Below are positions 8,918 to 18,648 of a stretch of 64,000 nucleotides of DNA, in pieces. The translations under genes and the position numbers were made by a program. Each line of letters opens with the position of its first letter. Position 1 is the stretch's first letter. This stretch comes from Amphritea sp. GTDB taxonomy: Bacteria; Pseudomonadota; Gammaproteobacteria; Pseudomonadales; Balneatricaceae. The notes under the pieces are model-generated. The model saw nothing but the letters and a program-made list of their open reading frames with translations. It did not search any database and was not told where the DNA came from. The stretch covers positions 124,001-188,000 of the forward strand of contig NZ_JADGEW010000001.1 of the NCBI RefSeq assembly GCF_016744155.1. Direction: 5' to 3'.

Positions 8918-9337
8918 ATGAAGACTCTAGTGATATTGATAGGGGTTATTTTATTGAGTGGCTGTAGTGACTCAGAACCCAGGGTTGAAGGGCGCTGGTA
9001 TAGCCAGTCGCAGGTAGATATGGGAAAGCGGTTATTTATTGATAACTGTGCCGAGTGCCATGGTGTCGCAGCGCAGGGAACCAGAGATTGGAATAAGCCC
9101 GAAGCGAATGGTAAATACCCGCCGCCACCTTTGAATGGTAAAGCGCATGCCTGGCATCATCCATTAAAAGGTCTGAAGCAATCCATTACTAATGGCGGGA
9201 TTGCCATTGGTGGCAGTATGCCCGGGTTTGGCGATAAGCTTTCCGACGCTGAGACTGACGCTGTGATCAGTTTCTTTCAAAGTAAGTGGCCGCAACCAAC
9301 CTATCAGGCATGGATTGATCGAGGTGGATTAAACTAA
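8918..9337 (+). CDS. Lipoprotein class I cytochrome c
   Basis: I start this at the ATG at 8918, one base after the DUF411 stop, which gives 139 residues and a textbook lipobox (LLSGC, Cys16). A longer frame from 8834 overlaps the preceding gene and would lose the lipobox. The mature protein has one haem site, CAECH at 44-48, and a likely distal Met in GSMPGFGDKLSD. It should be a membrane-anchored periplasmic electron carrier. Its position after cueR and a DUF411 gene suggests a link to copper stress or periplasmic Cu/thiol oxidation; this is inference. Confidence 0.9.
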   Translation: MKTLVILIGVILLSGCSDSEPRVEGRWYSQSQVDMGKRLFIDNCAECHGVAAQGTRDWNKPEANGKYPPPPLNGKAHAWHHPLKGLKQSITNGGIAIGGSMPGFGDKLSDAETDAVISFFQSKWPQPTYQAWIDRGGLN

Positions 9338-9453
9338 CGCCGTTAAGGATAAAAAAATCCCTCCTAAAGTTGCGTGGGCTGTTCAATATCCGTACAGTAG
9401 CGACCTTGCCAGAAATCCGATCTCAGTGAGAGGTCGGGGAGTGGGAAAGAGAG

Positions 9454-10017
9454 ATGGTTGAAAAAGTATATCTGAGCGCACAGGAATTGCTTGAAGATTC
9501 CTACCGGTTGGCGCTGGAAGTCTATAATAGTGGCTTCCGTCCTGATTTTATTGTGGGTGTCTGGCGGGGTGGTACTCCGGTTGGCATCGCAGTTCAGGAG
9601 CTGTTGGATAACCTGGATGTAAACACCGACCACATTGCGATTCGGACCTCTTCTTATACGGGTATAGGTACTCGTAATAAAGAGGTGCGCGTGCATGGTC
9701 TGGATTATCTGGTCCGTAACATCAATCAGTCAGACTCTCTGCTGATTGTCGATGATGTATTTGATACAGGCCTGAGTATAAAGGCGGTGATCGATACATT
9801 GAGAGAGAAGGCGCGTCTGAATGCGCCCCATGATATTCGGATCGCAACACCCTGGTTTAAACCGGTCAACAATAAGACCGATCTGGAACCTGACTATTAC
9901 CTGCATAAATCGGAAGACTGGTTGGTTTTTCCGCACGAACTGCAGGGGTTGAGTCGGGACGAGATGATGGCGAATAAGCCCGGTTTGAAAGCAATTTTTG
10001 AGGAATACGGCGTCTGA
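9454..10017 (+). CDS. Purine (hypoxanthine/xanthine-type) phosphoribosyltransferase
   Basis: This 187-residue type I phosphoribosyltransferase carries the PRPP-binding motif LLIVDDVFDTGLSIKAV near residues 95-111 and the early flexible loop region WRGGTPVG near residue 38. Such enzymes transfer ribose-5-phosphate from PRPP to a free purine base in salvage. The C-terminal part (WLVFPHEL) matches xanthine/hypoxanthine-type members, but the exact base cannot be read from the sequence. It is followed by fusA2 after 156 bases carrying that gene's own promoter. Confidence 0.85.
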   Translation: MVEKVYLSAQELLEDSYRLALEVYNSGFRPDFIVGVWRGGTPVGIAVQELLDNLDVNTDHIAIRTSSYTGIGTRNKEVRVHGLDYLVRNINQSDSLLIVDDVFDTGLSIKAVIDTLREKARLNAPHDIRIATPWFKPVNNKTDLEPDYYLHKSEDWLVFPHELQGLSRDEMMANKPGLKAIFEEYGV

Positions 10018-10124
10018 CACACTGATGTGAAATCAGCGTAACCGTAAGTCCAGAAAGTGAACCCTGAGCGTTGATATGAAAGCGAAGATTTTTCTTTGCT
10101 TAAAATATCTACAAATGCCAATGA

Positions 10125-10140
10125 ATGCGGTATAATGCCG
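10125..10140 (+). promoter_or_regulatory. Probable fusA2 promoter (-10 TATAAT)
   Basis: A perfect TATAAT hexamer at 10131-10136 lies in a GCGG-TATAAT-GCCGCGC context, 37 bases before the EF-G2 start. No good -35 is visible at 16-18 bases, so the element probably works through a strong -10 and its flanks. Confidence 0.5.
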
Positions 10141-10173
10141 CGCATTTTACGCCCCTAACATTCGAGTGAAGAA

Positions 10174-12258
10174 ATGGCTGACTTATCACACTACCGTAAC
10201 ATCGGTATTTTCGCCCACGTAGACGCGGGAAAAACGACCACTACCGAACGAATCCTGAAGCTGACAGGTAAAATCCATAAAACGGGTGAGGTTCACGATG
10301 GTGAATCTACTACCGATTTCATGGAACAGGAAGCTGAGCGGGGAATTACTATCCAGTCTGCGGCGATCACCACTTTCTGGAAAGATCACCGCATGAACAT
10401 CATCGATACTCCAGGGCACGTTGACTTCACTGTTGAAGTATATCGTTCTCTGAAAGTTCTGGATGGCGGCATCGGTGTATTTTGTGGTTCTGGTGGTGTT
10501 GAGCCTCAGTCAGAAACTAACTGGCGTTATGCAGATGAGTCGGGCGTTTCCCGTATCATCTTCGTAAACAAGCTAGACCGTATGGGCGCTGACTTCCATC
10601 GCGTTGTAGAGCAAGTTGAGAACGTGTTGGCTGCTAAGCCACTCATCATGGTTCTTCCTATTGGTCGTGAAGAAGACTTCGTAGGTGTTGTTGACCTGCT
10701 AACTCGCCAAGCTTTCGTTTGGGATGACACGGGTCTTCCTGAAAACTTCGAGATCAAAGATATCCCTGCTGACATGGTAGACGATGTTGAAATGTATCGT
10801 GAGCAGTTGATCGAAACAGCGGTAGAGTTAGATGACGATCTAATGATGGCTTACATGGACGGTGAAGAGCCTTCTATGGAAGGTATCAAGCGTTGTATCC
10901 GTGAGGGTACTCGTGATCTTAAATTCTTCCCAACGTACTGTGGTTCAGCATTCAAAAACAAAGGCATCCAGCTTATTCTTGATGCGGTTGTAGATTACCT
11001 GCCAAGCCCAACAGATGTTATCCCACAAGACCTGACAGATGAATTCGGCGAAGCGACTGGCGAAGTGGCGACTGTTTCCACTGATGAGCCTTTCCGCGCA
11101 CTGGCATTCAAAATCATGGACGACCGTTTCGGCGCTCTGACCTTTGTTCGTGTTTACTCTGGTAAGTTGAAGAAAGGCGATACCATCCTGAACTCGTTCA
11201 CAGGTAAAACTGAACGTGTTGGCCGTATGTGTGAAATGGAAGCCGATGAGCGTAAAGAACTAGATTCTGCTCAAGCCGGTGACATTCTTGCAATCGTAGG
11301 TATGAAAAACGTTCAGACAGGTCACACGCTGTGTGATCCTAAGCACGAATGTACGCTTGAAGCCATGGTATTCCCTGAGCCTGTAATCTCCATTGCAGTT
11401 ACGCCTAAAGATAAGGGTGGAGCTGAGAAGATGGGTGTTGCTATCGGTAAGATGGTTGCAGAAGATCCTACCTTCATCGTTGAAACTGATGAAGACTCTG
11501 GCGAAACTATCCTGAAAGGAATGGGCGAGCTTCACCTGGATATCAAAGTAGATATCCTGAAGCGTACTTACGGTGTTGAACTGATTGTGGGTCAGCCACA
11601 GGTTGCTTACCGTGAGACTATCACTACACCTCTGGATGATTCTTACACCCATAAGAAGCAGTCTGGTGGTTCTGGTCAGTTCGGTAAGATCGACTACCGC
11701 ATCAAGCCGGGCGAGCAGAACACTGGCTTTACGTTCACCTCTACCGTTGTTGGTGGTAACGTACCTAAGGAATTCTTCCCGGCTATCGAGAAGGGCTTCA
11801 AGAGCATGATGGATACTGGTCCGCTGGCTGGCTTCCCTGTGCTTGACGTTGAAGTTGAGCTTTACGATGGTGGTTACCACGCGGTTGACTCCTCTGCGGT
11901 TGCGTTTGAAATCGCTGCGAAAGGTGCTTTCCGTCAGTCCATGCCTAAAGCGGGTCCACAACTACTAGAGCCGATCATGAAGGTTGACGTGTTTACTCCT
12001 GATGATCACGTTGGTGATGTTATCGGTGACCTTAACCGTCGTCGTGGCATGATCTTAGGTCAGGAAGCTGCAGGTTCAGGCGTTCGTATTAAAGCTGACG
12101 TTCCTCTGTCTGAGATGTTCGGTTATATCGGATCTCTGCGTACTATGACATCTGGTCGTGGTCAGTTCTCTATGGAATTTGCACATTACTCTGCTTGTCC
12201 TAACTCTGTAGCAGAGAAAGTTATTGCTGAAGAGAAAGAGCGTAAAGCTAACAAGTAA
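10174..12258 (+). CDS. fusA2: Elongation factor G, second copy (FusA2 type)
   Basis: This 694-residue translational GTPase has the G motifs AHVDAGKTT (G1), RGITIQSAA (G2), DTPGH (G3) and NKLDR (G4), followed by domains II-V of EF-G. EF-G drives ribosome translocation and, in some paralogues, recycling. It is not in a str operon (no rpsL, rpsG or tuf nearby), so I call it a second EF-G copy like the stand-alone fusA2 genes of Vibrio and Shewanella relatives. The codon choice looks more restricted than in neighbouring genes, as expected for high expression. It has its own promoter and a strong terminator. Confidence 0.9.
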   Translation: MADLSHYRNIGIFAHVDAGKTTTTERILKLTGKIHKTGEVHDGESTTDFMEQEAERGITIQSAAITTFWKDHRMNIIDTPGHVDFTVEVYRSLKVLDGGIGVFCGSGGVEPQSETNWRYADESGVSRIIFVNKLDRMGADFHRVVEQVENVLAAKPLIMVLPIGREEDFVGVVDLLTRQAFVWDDTGLPENFEIKDIPADMVDDVEMYREQLIETAVELDDDLMMAYMDGEEPSMEGIKRCIREGTRDLKFFPTYCGSAFKNKGIQLILDAVVDYLPSPTDVIPQDLTDEFGEATGEVATVSTDEPFRALAFKIMDDRFGALTFVRVYSGKLKKGDTILNSFTGKTERVGRMCEMEADERKELDSAQAGDILAIVGMKNVQTGHTLCDPKHECTLEAMVFPEPVISIAVTPKDKGGAEKMGVAIGKMVAEDPTFIVETDEDSGETILKGMGELHLDIKVDILKRTYGVELIVGQPQVAYRETITTPLDDSYTHKKQSGGSGQFGKIDYRIKPGEQNTGFTFTSTVVGGNVPKEFFPAIEKGFKSMMDTGPLAGFPVLDVEVELYDGGYHAVDSSAVAFEIAAKGAFRQSMPKAGPQLLEPIMKVDVFTPDDHVGDVIGDLNRRRGMILGQEAAGSGVRIKADVPLSEMFGYIGSLRTMTSGRGQFSMEFAHYSACPNSVAEKVIAEEKERKANK

Positions 12259-12276
12259 TTGTTGCTGAAGCTCTGC

Positions 12277-12307
12277 TAAAAAAGCCCGCTATTAGCGGGC
12301 TTTTTTG
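12277..12307 (+). terminator. Rho-independent terminator of fusA2 (copy A)
   Basis: The stem AGCCCGCT/AGCGGGCT around an ATT loop region at 12283-12301 is followed by six T residues. It begins about 20 bases after the fusA2 stop. Confidence 0.92.
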
Positions 12308-12531
12308 TGTCTGTGAGGTAAGGTTCTATCGATATAGGCATACTCTGCATGTCGCTTATCTCTATAAGTGCAGTGGCTAGATCGCGGCTTCGCCACTAGT
12401 TAGTGGCTCGAACGTCGCTACACGACTCGCTAGAAAAAGCATAAAAAAAGAAGATTTATTTCAAATTAAGTCGTTGGTGTGGTTGCAAAAATCAAGACCT
12501 GACTCCGTTAATATGACCCTAAAGTTCTGCT
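12308..12531. other. Non-coding insert between two related terminators
   Basis: No gene is visible here. The segment is flanked by two terminators that share their surroundings (TTCTGCTAAAAA before and TTTTTTGTGTCTG after) but differ in stem sequence with compensating changes. It contains the hairpin GCCACTAGTTAGTGGC near 12391 and the phrase ATCAAGACCTGACTCCG near 12491, a type of sequence I associate with dispersed small intergenic elements in gammaproteobacteria. This could be a remnant of a small mobile element or of a tandem duplication. Confidence 0.35.
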
Positions 12532-12559
12532 AAAAAGCCTGCCTGGTGCAGGCTTTTTT
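12532..12559 (+). terminator. Second terminator resembling the fusA2 one (copy B)
   Basis: The stem AAGCCTGC/GCAGGCTT (12535-12542 and 12548-12555) is followed by six T residues. Flanking bases on both sides match copy A at 12277-12307. The nearest upstream gene on this strand is fusA2. Confidence 0.85.
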
Positions 12560-12699
12560 GTGTCTGCTTTTTACAGTAGGAGAAGGTAGTGGTTTGATCG
12601 GGCGCATGAATCACTTTAATAACCATTGGGTTAGCTAGTATTGTTGGTCGCGGCTTGTCATTATTGCCACATTCTTGCCATAACTGACGGAACAGGGCT

Positions 12700-14016
12700 A
12701 TGACGACAGCAAGTTGGTTGAAAACGATGCGCAATGTACTGGATAGCTATAGCTATCCAGCGGTTTTGATTGATGTGGATTATAACGTCGTCGCTACCAA
12801 TAAAAGTTATGACTTTCGCTTCGGTGGACTCAGTGGTCACAGTTCTGCCAAATGCTTCTTTATTTCACACGGCTATCAACGGCCCTGCGATCTAGAAGGC
12901 GAGACCTGTCCAATGCAGGAAGCCCGTGACAGTGGTCATCGGGCCAGTGTGCTACATATCCATAATACTCCGCAGGGTAAAGAGCATGTGGGAATCGAAA
13001 CTATTCCCATCACCGATGATCGAGAGCAGGTCTATTTTATTGAAGTGATGAAGCCGATTCGGGAGGTCAGTGCTGAGCCGATTGCTAATAAGATGATTGG
13101 CCGAAGCCGGGCTTTTAATGTGTTGGTGGATCTGATTCAGCGGGTGGGTAAAACGGATACTAATGTATTGCTTATGGGGGCTTCCGGTGCAGGTAAAGAA
13201 CTGGCTGCTCAGGCGATACACTCTGCCAGCTCCCGAGCTGGTATGCCCTTTGTAACGGTAGAGTGCTCAGGGTTAACGGATAATCTGTTTGAAAGTGAGC
13301 TGTTTGGCCATGTAAGAGGTGCCTTTACCGGTGCGACTCACTCCCGAACCGGCCTGGTTCAGTCTGCCCAGGGTGGAACACTATTTCTCGATGAGGTGGG
13401 AGATATTCCACTGCATCTCCAGGTAAAACTTCTGCGTCTGATCGAGACTAAAACGTTCCGCTCAGTCGGTGATACTAAGCCCGCGGCGGCCGACTTCAGG
13501 CTGATATGCGCAACCCATAAAAATTTATCTGATATGGTAGAGCGAGGCGAGTTTCGGGAAGATCTGTACCACCGAATTAGTACCTTTCCGATTCGTCTGC
13601 CATCGCTGTCTGAGCGAATTGAAGACCTGTCTCTGCTGGTAGAGAGTATCTTGCTAAGAGTTAATGATAAGACCCCTTTGAGGCTTTCTGAAGAGGCGCT
13701 GAAGCTGCTTGCTCTGCAGCCCTTCAAAGGTAATGTACGGGAGTTGAAAAATATTCTCGAAAGAGCGGTGGTGTTACGAGATAAAGATTTAATCGGACAG
13801 GATGTTATCCAGCGCAGTCTTGATCTGCTGCCCGTTTCATTAGCTAAAGAAAGCAATGGTGGCAGTCTGCGTGGATTGGCAGAGCAGGGGATAAGCCTGG
13901 AGACACTAGAGCGCCGCTATCTTACAGAGCTCCTGGGAATCTGGTCTGATAAAGCACAAGTGGCGGACATAGCTGGTTGCAGTTTAAGAACCCTCTACAG
14001 GAAACTGGAGTCTTAG
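12700..14016 (+). CDS. Orphan sigma-54 activator with PAS-like, Cys/His-containing sensor domain
   Basis: This 438-residue enhancer-binding protein has three parts. The N-terminal PAS-like domain (10-120) contains a C-X4-H-X5-C-X6-C cluster (Cys52, His57, Cys63, Cys70) that could bind metal, haem or act as a redox switch. The AAA+ domain (about 130-365) has Walker A GASGAGKE, the sigma-54 contact loop GAFTGA, and Walker B FLDEVGD. A Fis-type helix-turn-helix closes it ([16 protein letters not shown]). There is no receiver domain and no kinase beside it. No adjacent target operon is obvious, so its regulon lies elsewhere. Confidence 0.9.
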   Translation: MTTASWLKTMRNVLDSYSYPAVLIDVDYNVVATNKSYDFRFGGLSGHSSAKCFFISHGYQRPCDLEGETCPMQEARDSGHRASVLHIHNTPQGKEHVGIETIPITDDREQVYFIEVMKPIREVSAEPIANKMIGRSRAFNVLVDLIQRVGKTDTNVLLMGASGAGKELAAQAIHSASSRAGMPFVTVECSGLTDNLFESELFGHVRGAFTGATHSRTGLVQSAQGGTLFLDEVGDIPLHLQVKLLRLIETKTFRSVGDTKPAAADFRLICATHKNLSDMVERGEFREDLYHRISTFPIRLPSLSERIEDLSLLVESILLRVNDKTPLRLSEEALKLLALQPFKGNVRELKNILERAVVLRDKDLIGQDVIQRSLDLLPVSLAKESNGGSLRGLAEQGISLETLERRYLTELLGIWSDKAQVADIAGCSLRTLYRKLES

Positions 14017-14035
14017 GTGCTGTTCTTAAGCTATA

Positions 14036-16099
14036 TTATAGTTGTTTGCTCACCAGGTTAGTTAACTCTCCGATAGGCAACGGTGGGCTGAATAAGTATC
14101 CCTGGACCTGATCGCAGCCGTATTGTTTGACAAATTCGAGCTGTGCCTCGGTTTCGATACCTTCGGCGACCACTTTCAGATTCAGATTGTGTGCCATATC
14201 GATAATAGTTTTTACGATCACTTCATCATCACGGTCTTTGCCAATATCGCTAATAAATGAACGATCGATTTTAAGGGTATTTAGTGGCAGGCGCTTAAGG
14301 CGGCTTAGGGAGGAGTAGGCGATGCCGAAGTCATCAATTGAGATCTCGACTCCCAGGCTGCGGATCTGATTCAGCTGTTCGAGTAGCGCTTCATTTTCTG
14401 TCGCCATGAAGGTTTCTGTTACTTCCAGTTCAAGGGCTGAGCCAGGGTAGCCTGTGGAGGATAGTGTATCGGCTATACGTTTATAGAGATCCCTACGAAT
14501 AAAGTGTGCCGGCGAGAAGTTGACAGAAAGATCAAGCTGCTGGCCGAACTGTTGACGTAATCTTAGAATATCCTGGCAGGCAGTCTTCATTACCCATTGA
14601 TCAACTTCGCCGATCAATCCCTGGTCCTCAGCAAGCGGGATAAACTCTTCCGGAGAGATATCTCCTTCATCTGCATCAAACCAGCGAATAAGTGCTTCGA
14701 CACCAAGAATCCTCAGCGTTCGAGTACACCATTTTGGCTGATAATAAACTTCGAATAGCTGCATCTTTATTGCTTTACGGAGCTTTTGAGCCAGTTGAAT
14801 ACGCCGCTCTGAGCGAATGTTCATCTGCCGGGCAAAGAAACTGAACTGGTTTCTGCCGGCGGCTTTTGAGCTGTACATAGCGGTATCCGCATGTTTCACA
14901 ACAGTTGTCGCATCGGCACCATCAGATGGATAGATACTGATACCAATACTGGTGGTGACTTGTAGGTTAAAGCCCTGAATGACAATCGGATCTTTTATGG
15001 CATTTATTAGTTTAGTGGCGATATCAGCGGCTCTGTCCTGAGTGGTATTCACCGCCAGAAGAGCAAACTCGTCGCCACCAAGCCGGGCCAGTGTGTCGCT
15101 ACTTCTCAGGCTGGCTTGCAGGCGGGAGGATAGTTCTATTAGTAGCTGATCGCCCATATCATGGCCGAGGGTATCGTTAACATCTTTAAATCGATCGAGA
15201 TCGAGAAACATGACTGCTAATTGTTCATTGCGTCGGTCCGCATAGTTGATCGCGGCATTCAGGTTATTGTCGAAAGTGGCTCGGTTAGGTAAGCCTGTCA
15301 GAGCATCATGAAATGCCTGATGTTCCAGCTGCTTTGTTAGAAGTAGCAGTTCAGCTGTACGGTCTTTAACTTTCTTTTCAAGCAGCAGCTGGGCATCTTC
15401 AAGCTCATTATCCCGCACCTGAATCTGCTCGATCATCTGGTTGAAGTCGGAAGCCAGACTGCCGATCTCATCTTTAGATTGATTGCGTACTCTGAGTTTA
15501 TAATTTCGGGTGCGGGTGATTTTTCTGGCGGTGCTTGCCAGCTCTGCAATGGGGCGCGTGACGATTCTCTGAGCCACGCTGGAGAGCAGCAGGGCGACGA
15601 CCAGTGACAGCAGAAATACCACGAAGGCTATGCCCATCTGGTCTGTCTGCCGTTCTTTTAGGCTGGCTAGGTCTGAAAGTAGCAGTGTATGGCCTATAAC
15701 TTCGTGATCAATGATCACCGGCCGAAGAACAAAGAGTGCGTCACCGAGTTCTCCTTGATCGCTACTCGGTATGGGGGGTATCGAATAGTTATTAGGGGAA
15801 TATTTGGCGAATACATTGTTTTCAGCGTCGTAAAGTATGGCCAGCACAACATCCTGAACGTTTTCCAGAGATTCCAGGGTTATTCGAGCTGATTCTGCAT
15901 CGCCAAAGGTGAGGGCCGCAACCGAGTTATTGCTGATTATGTCGGCCTGAGATCTCAGGTTCTTGGCCACTTGTGCTCTGGAGTCATACCAGTCATGAAC
16001 AGCAAAGCCTGCGGTTGCCAGAGCAAGCACAGCACTACTTATTAAAAGTAGCAGTGACATCAATTTTCGGCGCAGAGGGAGGCGTTTAAAGATTGGCAT
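14036..16099 (-). CDS. Membrane GGDEF-EAL cyclic-di-GMP protein (YfiN-like partner of YfiR)
   Basis: At 687 residues it has an N-terminal membrane helix (12-33), a periplasmic CHASE8-like domain (about 35-150), a second helix (about 160-180), HAMP, GGDEF and EAL domains. The GGDEF motif is intact (RLGGDEFALL) with an upstream RxxD inhibitory site (RSSD). The EAL side also looks catalytic (VEALIRW, LEVTETF, DDFGIAYSS, KIDRSF), so it may both make and break c-di-GMP. The AGGAGG ribosome binding site lies in the gap after yfiR, 3 bases away. In the Yfi/Tpb system the periplasmic YfiR represses such a cyclase; here the same logic is likely. Confidence 0.93.
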   Translation of the reverse strand: MPIFKRLPLRRKLMSLLLLISSAVLALATAGFAVHDWYDSRAQVAKNLRSQADIISNNSVAALTFGDAESARITLESLENVQDVVLAILYDAENNVFAKYSPNNYSIPPIPSSDQGELGDALFVLRPVIIDHEVIGHTLLLSDLASLKERQTDQMGIAFVVFLLSLVVALLLSSVAQRIVTRPIAELASTARKITRTRNYKLRVRNQSKDEIGSLASDFNQMIEQIQVRDNELEDAQLLLEKKVKDRTAELLLLTKQLEHQAFHDALTGLPNRATFDNNLNAAINYADRRNEQLAVMFLDLDRFKDVNDTLGHDMGDQLLIELSSRLQASLRSSDTLARLGGDEFALLAVNTTQDRAADIATKLINAIKDPIVIQGFNLQVTTSIGISIYPSDGADATTVVKHADTAMYSSKAAGRNQFSFFARQMNIRSERRIQLAQKLRKAIKMQLFEVYYQPKWCTRTLRILGVEALIRWFDADEGDISPEEFIPLAEDQGLIGEVDQWVMKTACQDILRLRQQFGQQLDLSVNFSPAHFIRRDLYKRIADTLSSTGYPGSALELEVTETFMATENEALLEQLNQIRSLGVEISIDDFGIAYSSLSRLKRLPLNTLKIDRSFISDIGKDRDDEVIVKTIIDMAHNLNLKVVAEGIETEAQLEFVKQYGCDQVQGYLFSPPLPIGELTNLVSKQL

Positions 16100-16102
16100 C
16101 TG

Positions 16103-16684
16103 CTACCTCCTGATCCGGGCTAGTTTGAGTAGTTCGGAGCTTATGGTCAGTCCGTTTCTGGTTACCTCAGGAAGGAATATATCAAGACCAATGCGTTTAC
16201 CTTTGCGGATAAGATTTACAGCTGCTTTTGAATTTTCTACCTGACTGGGGTTGGTTTCTGTCAGGTCTGCGACCGTTAAAATAGGTAATGGGCCATGGTC
16301 TGCCTGATCGTCGGCGAACCACTGGAGCTGATTAAAAGGGATGAGCAGCATCGCGCAGTGTTTCGCATCATCTAAGGTATCAATAAGCTTTTCATTGACG
16401 CGCCTGCGTTGCACCTTTTTTCCGGAGATAGTGAGAAATGCCAGATTTAAATTATTTTCACGGTAGTGGCAGATAGTCAGGGTGTCAGGTGTTTCTGCTA
16501 TGGCGTGTTCAGGCCAGCGGACAAATTTGGCAATGTTATATAAGATGGCCGCTTTTACCTGCTGTAGTTTGTACTCTTGGGTATTTGCCTGAAGGTTGAG
16601 TGGGTATATGCAGATAAGTAGTATCAGCAGCGTTAACTTACGCCGGTAGTAAATAGGTAATAAAAAGTTAAGAGCTTTGTTCAT
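16103..16684 (-). CDS. YfiR-family (DUF4154) periplasmic regulator
   Basis: I start this at the ATG at 16684, which overlaps the TGA of the upstream TonB receptor gene (ATGA); a start 18 bases earlier is possible. The product of 193 residues has a signal peptide (hydrophobic 19-31, LQANTQ) and the YfiR/DUF4154 pattern: LKAAILYNIAKFVRWP, LTICHYRENN, a GKKVQRRRV segment, HCAMLLIP, and RLIRKGKRIGLDI-like ending. Two cysteines (in TICHY and KHCAM) match positions used for redox control in some homologues. In known systems it holds a membrane diguanylate cyclase inactive in response to periplasmic redox or envelope stress. Confidence 0.88.
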   Translation of the reverse strand: MNKALNFLLPIYYRRKLTLLILLICIYPLNLQANTQEYKLQQVKAAILYNIAKFVRWPEHAIAETPDTLTICHYRENNLNLAFLTISGKKVQRRRVNEKLIDTLDDAKHCAMLLIPFNQLQWFADDQADHGPLPILTVADLTETNPSQVENSKAAVNLIRKGKRIGLDIFLPEVTRNGLTISSELLKLARIRR

Positions 16685-18648
16685 AGAAGGTCTTGATTCC
16701 ATTGCAGCCGGAACCAGATCTCTCTTTCGCTTCGCTCATTGTTGTGTTGAGTCCCGAAGTCCGCCGCAGGGTCCATTACTTTCTTATCGAACAGGTTATC
16801 AATTCCAAACGAGTAGTCTAGCTCCCGCGTCAGGCGTCCGGAACCAAACAGGTTCAGGGTCGCAAAGGACGTCGCATTATCATCAAAGCTGTTGCGGTCT
16901 TCTCTGTTGCTGTTGTAAATCATGCTAGCACCGAGCATATGGTCTGGTGTTAGCTGGTAATCAGTCTGGAGGCTTCCGGTCCAGGATGCCAGATAAGGCA
17001 GAGAGTCATCATCTGTTTGGGTTTCCAGATAGCTGATGCCAATGTGAGTATTTAGCTTGGCAGTTGGGTAGAGGTTTAACAGTAACTCAACGCCCTGCAT
17101 TCTGTAGACTGAGCTGCTGTTGGTAAAGTACTCATCAGCATCGTCCGGCGTAGGGACCTCCTGAATGAAATCATCAATCCGGCTTTTGAAGAGGTTGATA
17201 TTCAGGTTGGCTGTATCCCATTGGTAGAGGTAGCCCAGTTCCGTTAGTGTAATCCGCTCAGCATCAACCATTGGTGGCTTGAAAGGGGTGCCCTCAAGGA
17301 CTTTTAGGTACTCTCTGAAGCCGGGTGTGCGAATGGCGGTGCCATGCTGGGCTTTCCAGGTTTGCTGGCTGTCCGGGGTGTAGACCAGGGCCGTACGATG
17401 ATTGAAGTAGCCGCCAAACTTTTCAAAGTGGTCATATCGCCCTCCTGCTGTCAGGCTGATCTGCGGATTGATCTCCCATATATCCTGAAGAAAGGCGGCG
17501 TAATCATTATTGACTATACCGGGCTCAGAGAGCAGGTTGCCCGTGTCAGGAGTGATCAGGAAACCACTGGCATAGTGATAGTTACGGGTATAAGTAGTTC
17601 GCTCTGCTTTTTCATATTGCCAGCTAAGTCCTCCTGCCAGAGTATGCGGACTAAATTGTTTCAGCAGGGTAAGCGATGCGCCAGCCATTGTGCCGTTCTG
17701 GAATTCCTCATAGCCCCGGGCCTGAGTGACCTTTTCCAACTCGTATTCACGGGTATTATCCTTCTGATAGTAGAAGGTGGTTTCCAGCTGGCCTTCATCA
17801 ATTGAACCTGCTTCATAATGTGCAGATAGGCTTAGATTATCACTATCTATATAGGCATCCTGCGTGGAAGGAATGTAAAGGAAGGGCGTTTCGCTACGGT
17901 TGTAATCAAGCTGTAATGTTAATCTGGGATAAGGCTGCGCTTTAATATGAATATTACCGAAGCTTTCATCCAGAGGCTGAAGTGAGTCTCCTCCGATAAA
18001 GCTCTTACGGTCAGTACTAAAGGGCGCTTCCTGATCAAGATAGCTGGCAAATAGTTGCAGATTGCTGCTGTTATAGAGAGCAGTGGATTTTGCTCGTTGA
18101 TTATTGCCTGTTTCCAGACTCACTTCCACTTGATCAGTTTCACTGAAGCGGCGGGTTGTAACTGAGATTATGCCGCTAAAAGCATTGGCGCCGTATAAGC
18201 TGGATGCCGGGCCAAGAATTACTTCAACAGAATCAATGTACTCCAGGGGCAGGTTATCCCCAAGGCTGAAGTGGTTGTAATAGAGTTGGCGCACCCTGAC
18301 CCCGTCAACCATCAGTACCATTTTATCGTTATAACGATTCAGCACTCCGCGAGCCCATACTGAGCGGTGTCGTTTTCGATACTGGTTAATCTGTAATCCG
18401 GGAACAAACTGTAAAAGATCGTCTAGTCGACGTACGCCAAAGCGTTGGAAATCATCACGCTGAAAAGTATAAACGGTGCCAGGCGCTTTGTTTAGCTGGG
18501 TGGGTATTAGCGATGCTGAGGTGAAAACATCGATGGCAACCAGTTCTTCTAGGGCCAGATCACTAATATCTGTTTGTTGCGCATTAGCTAATGCGGGAGC
18601 AAAAAGTACAGAACTTATCACCAATGGGATGGCGCTGTTTCTCGACAT
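16681..18648 (-). CDS. TonB-dependent outer-membrane receptor of the YfiR/c-di-GMP operon
   Basis: This 655-residue protein has a signal peptide (1-23), a short linker with DLALEELVAIDVFTSAS, a plug domain (about 55-165, YGANAFSGIISVTTR) and a beta-barrel ending in an aromatic-containing strand (EIWFRLQWNQDLL). It should transport a ligand, or sense one, at the outer membrane. The linker type (LxLEELLxxxV) is common in receptors encoded with DUF4154/GGDEF genes. It is the first gene of a three-gene operon with translational coupling to yfiR, suggesting that ligand occupancy feeds c-di-GMP signalling. The ligand is not evident. Confidence 0.88.
   Translation of the reverse strand: MSRNSAIPLVISSVLFAPALANAQQTDISDLALEELVAIDVFTSASLIPTQLNKAPGTVYTFQRDDFQRFGVRRLDDLLQFVPGLQINQYRKRHRSVWARGVLNRYNDKMVLMVDGVRVRQLYYNHFSLGDNLPLEYIDSVEVILGPASSLYGANAFSGIISVTTRRFSETDQVEVSLETGNNQRAKSTALYNSSNLQLFASYLDQEAPFSTDRKSFIGGDSLQPLDESFGNIHIKAQPYPRLTLQLDYNRSETPFLYIPSTQDAYIDSDNLSLSAHYEAGSIDEGQLETTFYYQKDNTREYELEKVTQARGYEEFQNGTMAGASLTLLKQFSPHTLAGGLSWQYEKAERTTYTRNYHYASGFLITPDTGNLLSEPGIVNNDYAAFLQDIWEINPQISLTAGGRYDHFEKFGGYFNHRTALVYTPDSQQTWKAQHGTAIRTPGFREYLKVLEGTPFKPPMVDAERITLTELGYLYQWDTANLNINLFKSRIDDFIQEVPTPDDADEYFTNSSSVYRMQGVELLLNLYPTAKLNTHIGISYLETQTDDDSLPYLASWTGSLQTDYQLTPDHMLGASMIYNSNREDRNSFDDNATSFATLNLFGSGRLTRELDYSFGIDNLFDKKVMDPAADFGTQHNNERSEREIWFRLQWNQDLL

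Noticed and set aside
11260-11961. Long open frame (233 aa) on the minus strand within fusA2
   Set aside because: It lies fully opposite the conserved EF-G gene, and its sequence has no recognisable motif; long antisense frames are common opposite highly codon-biased genes.
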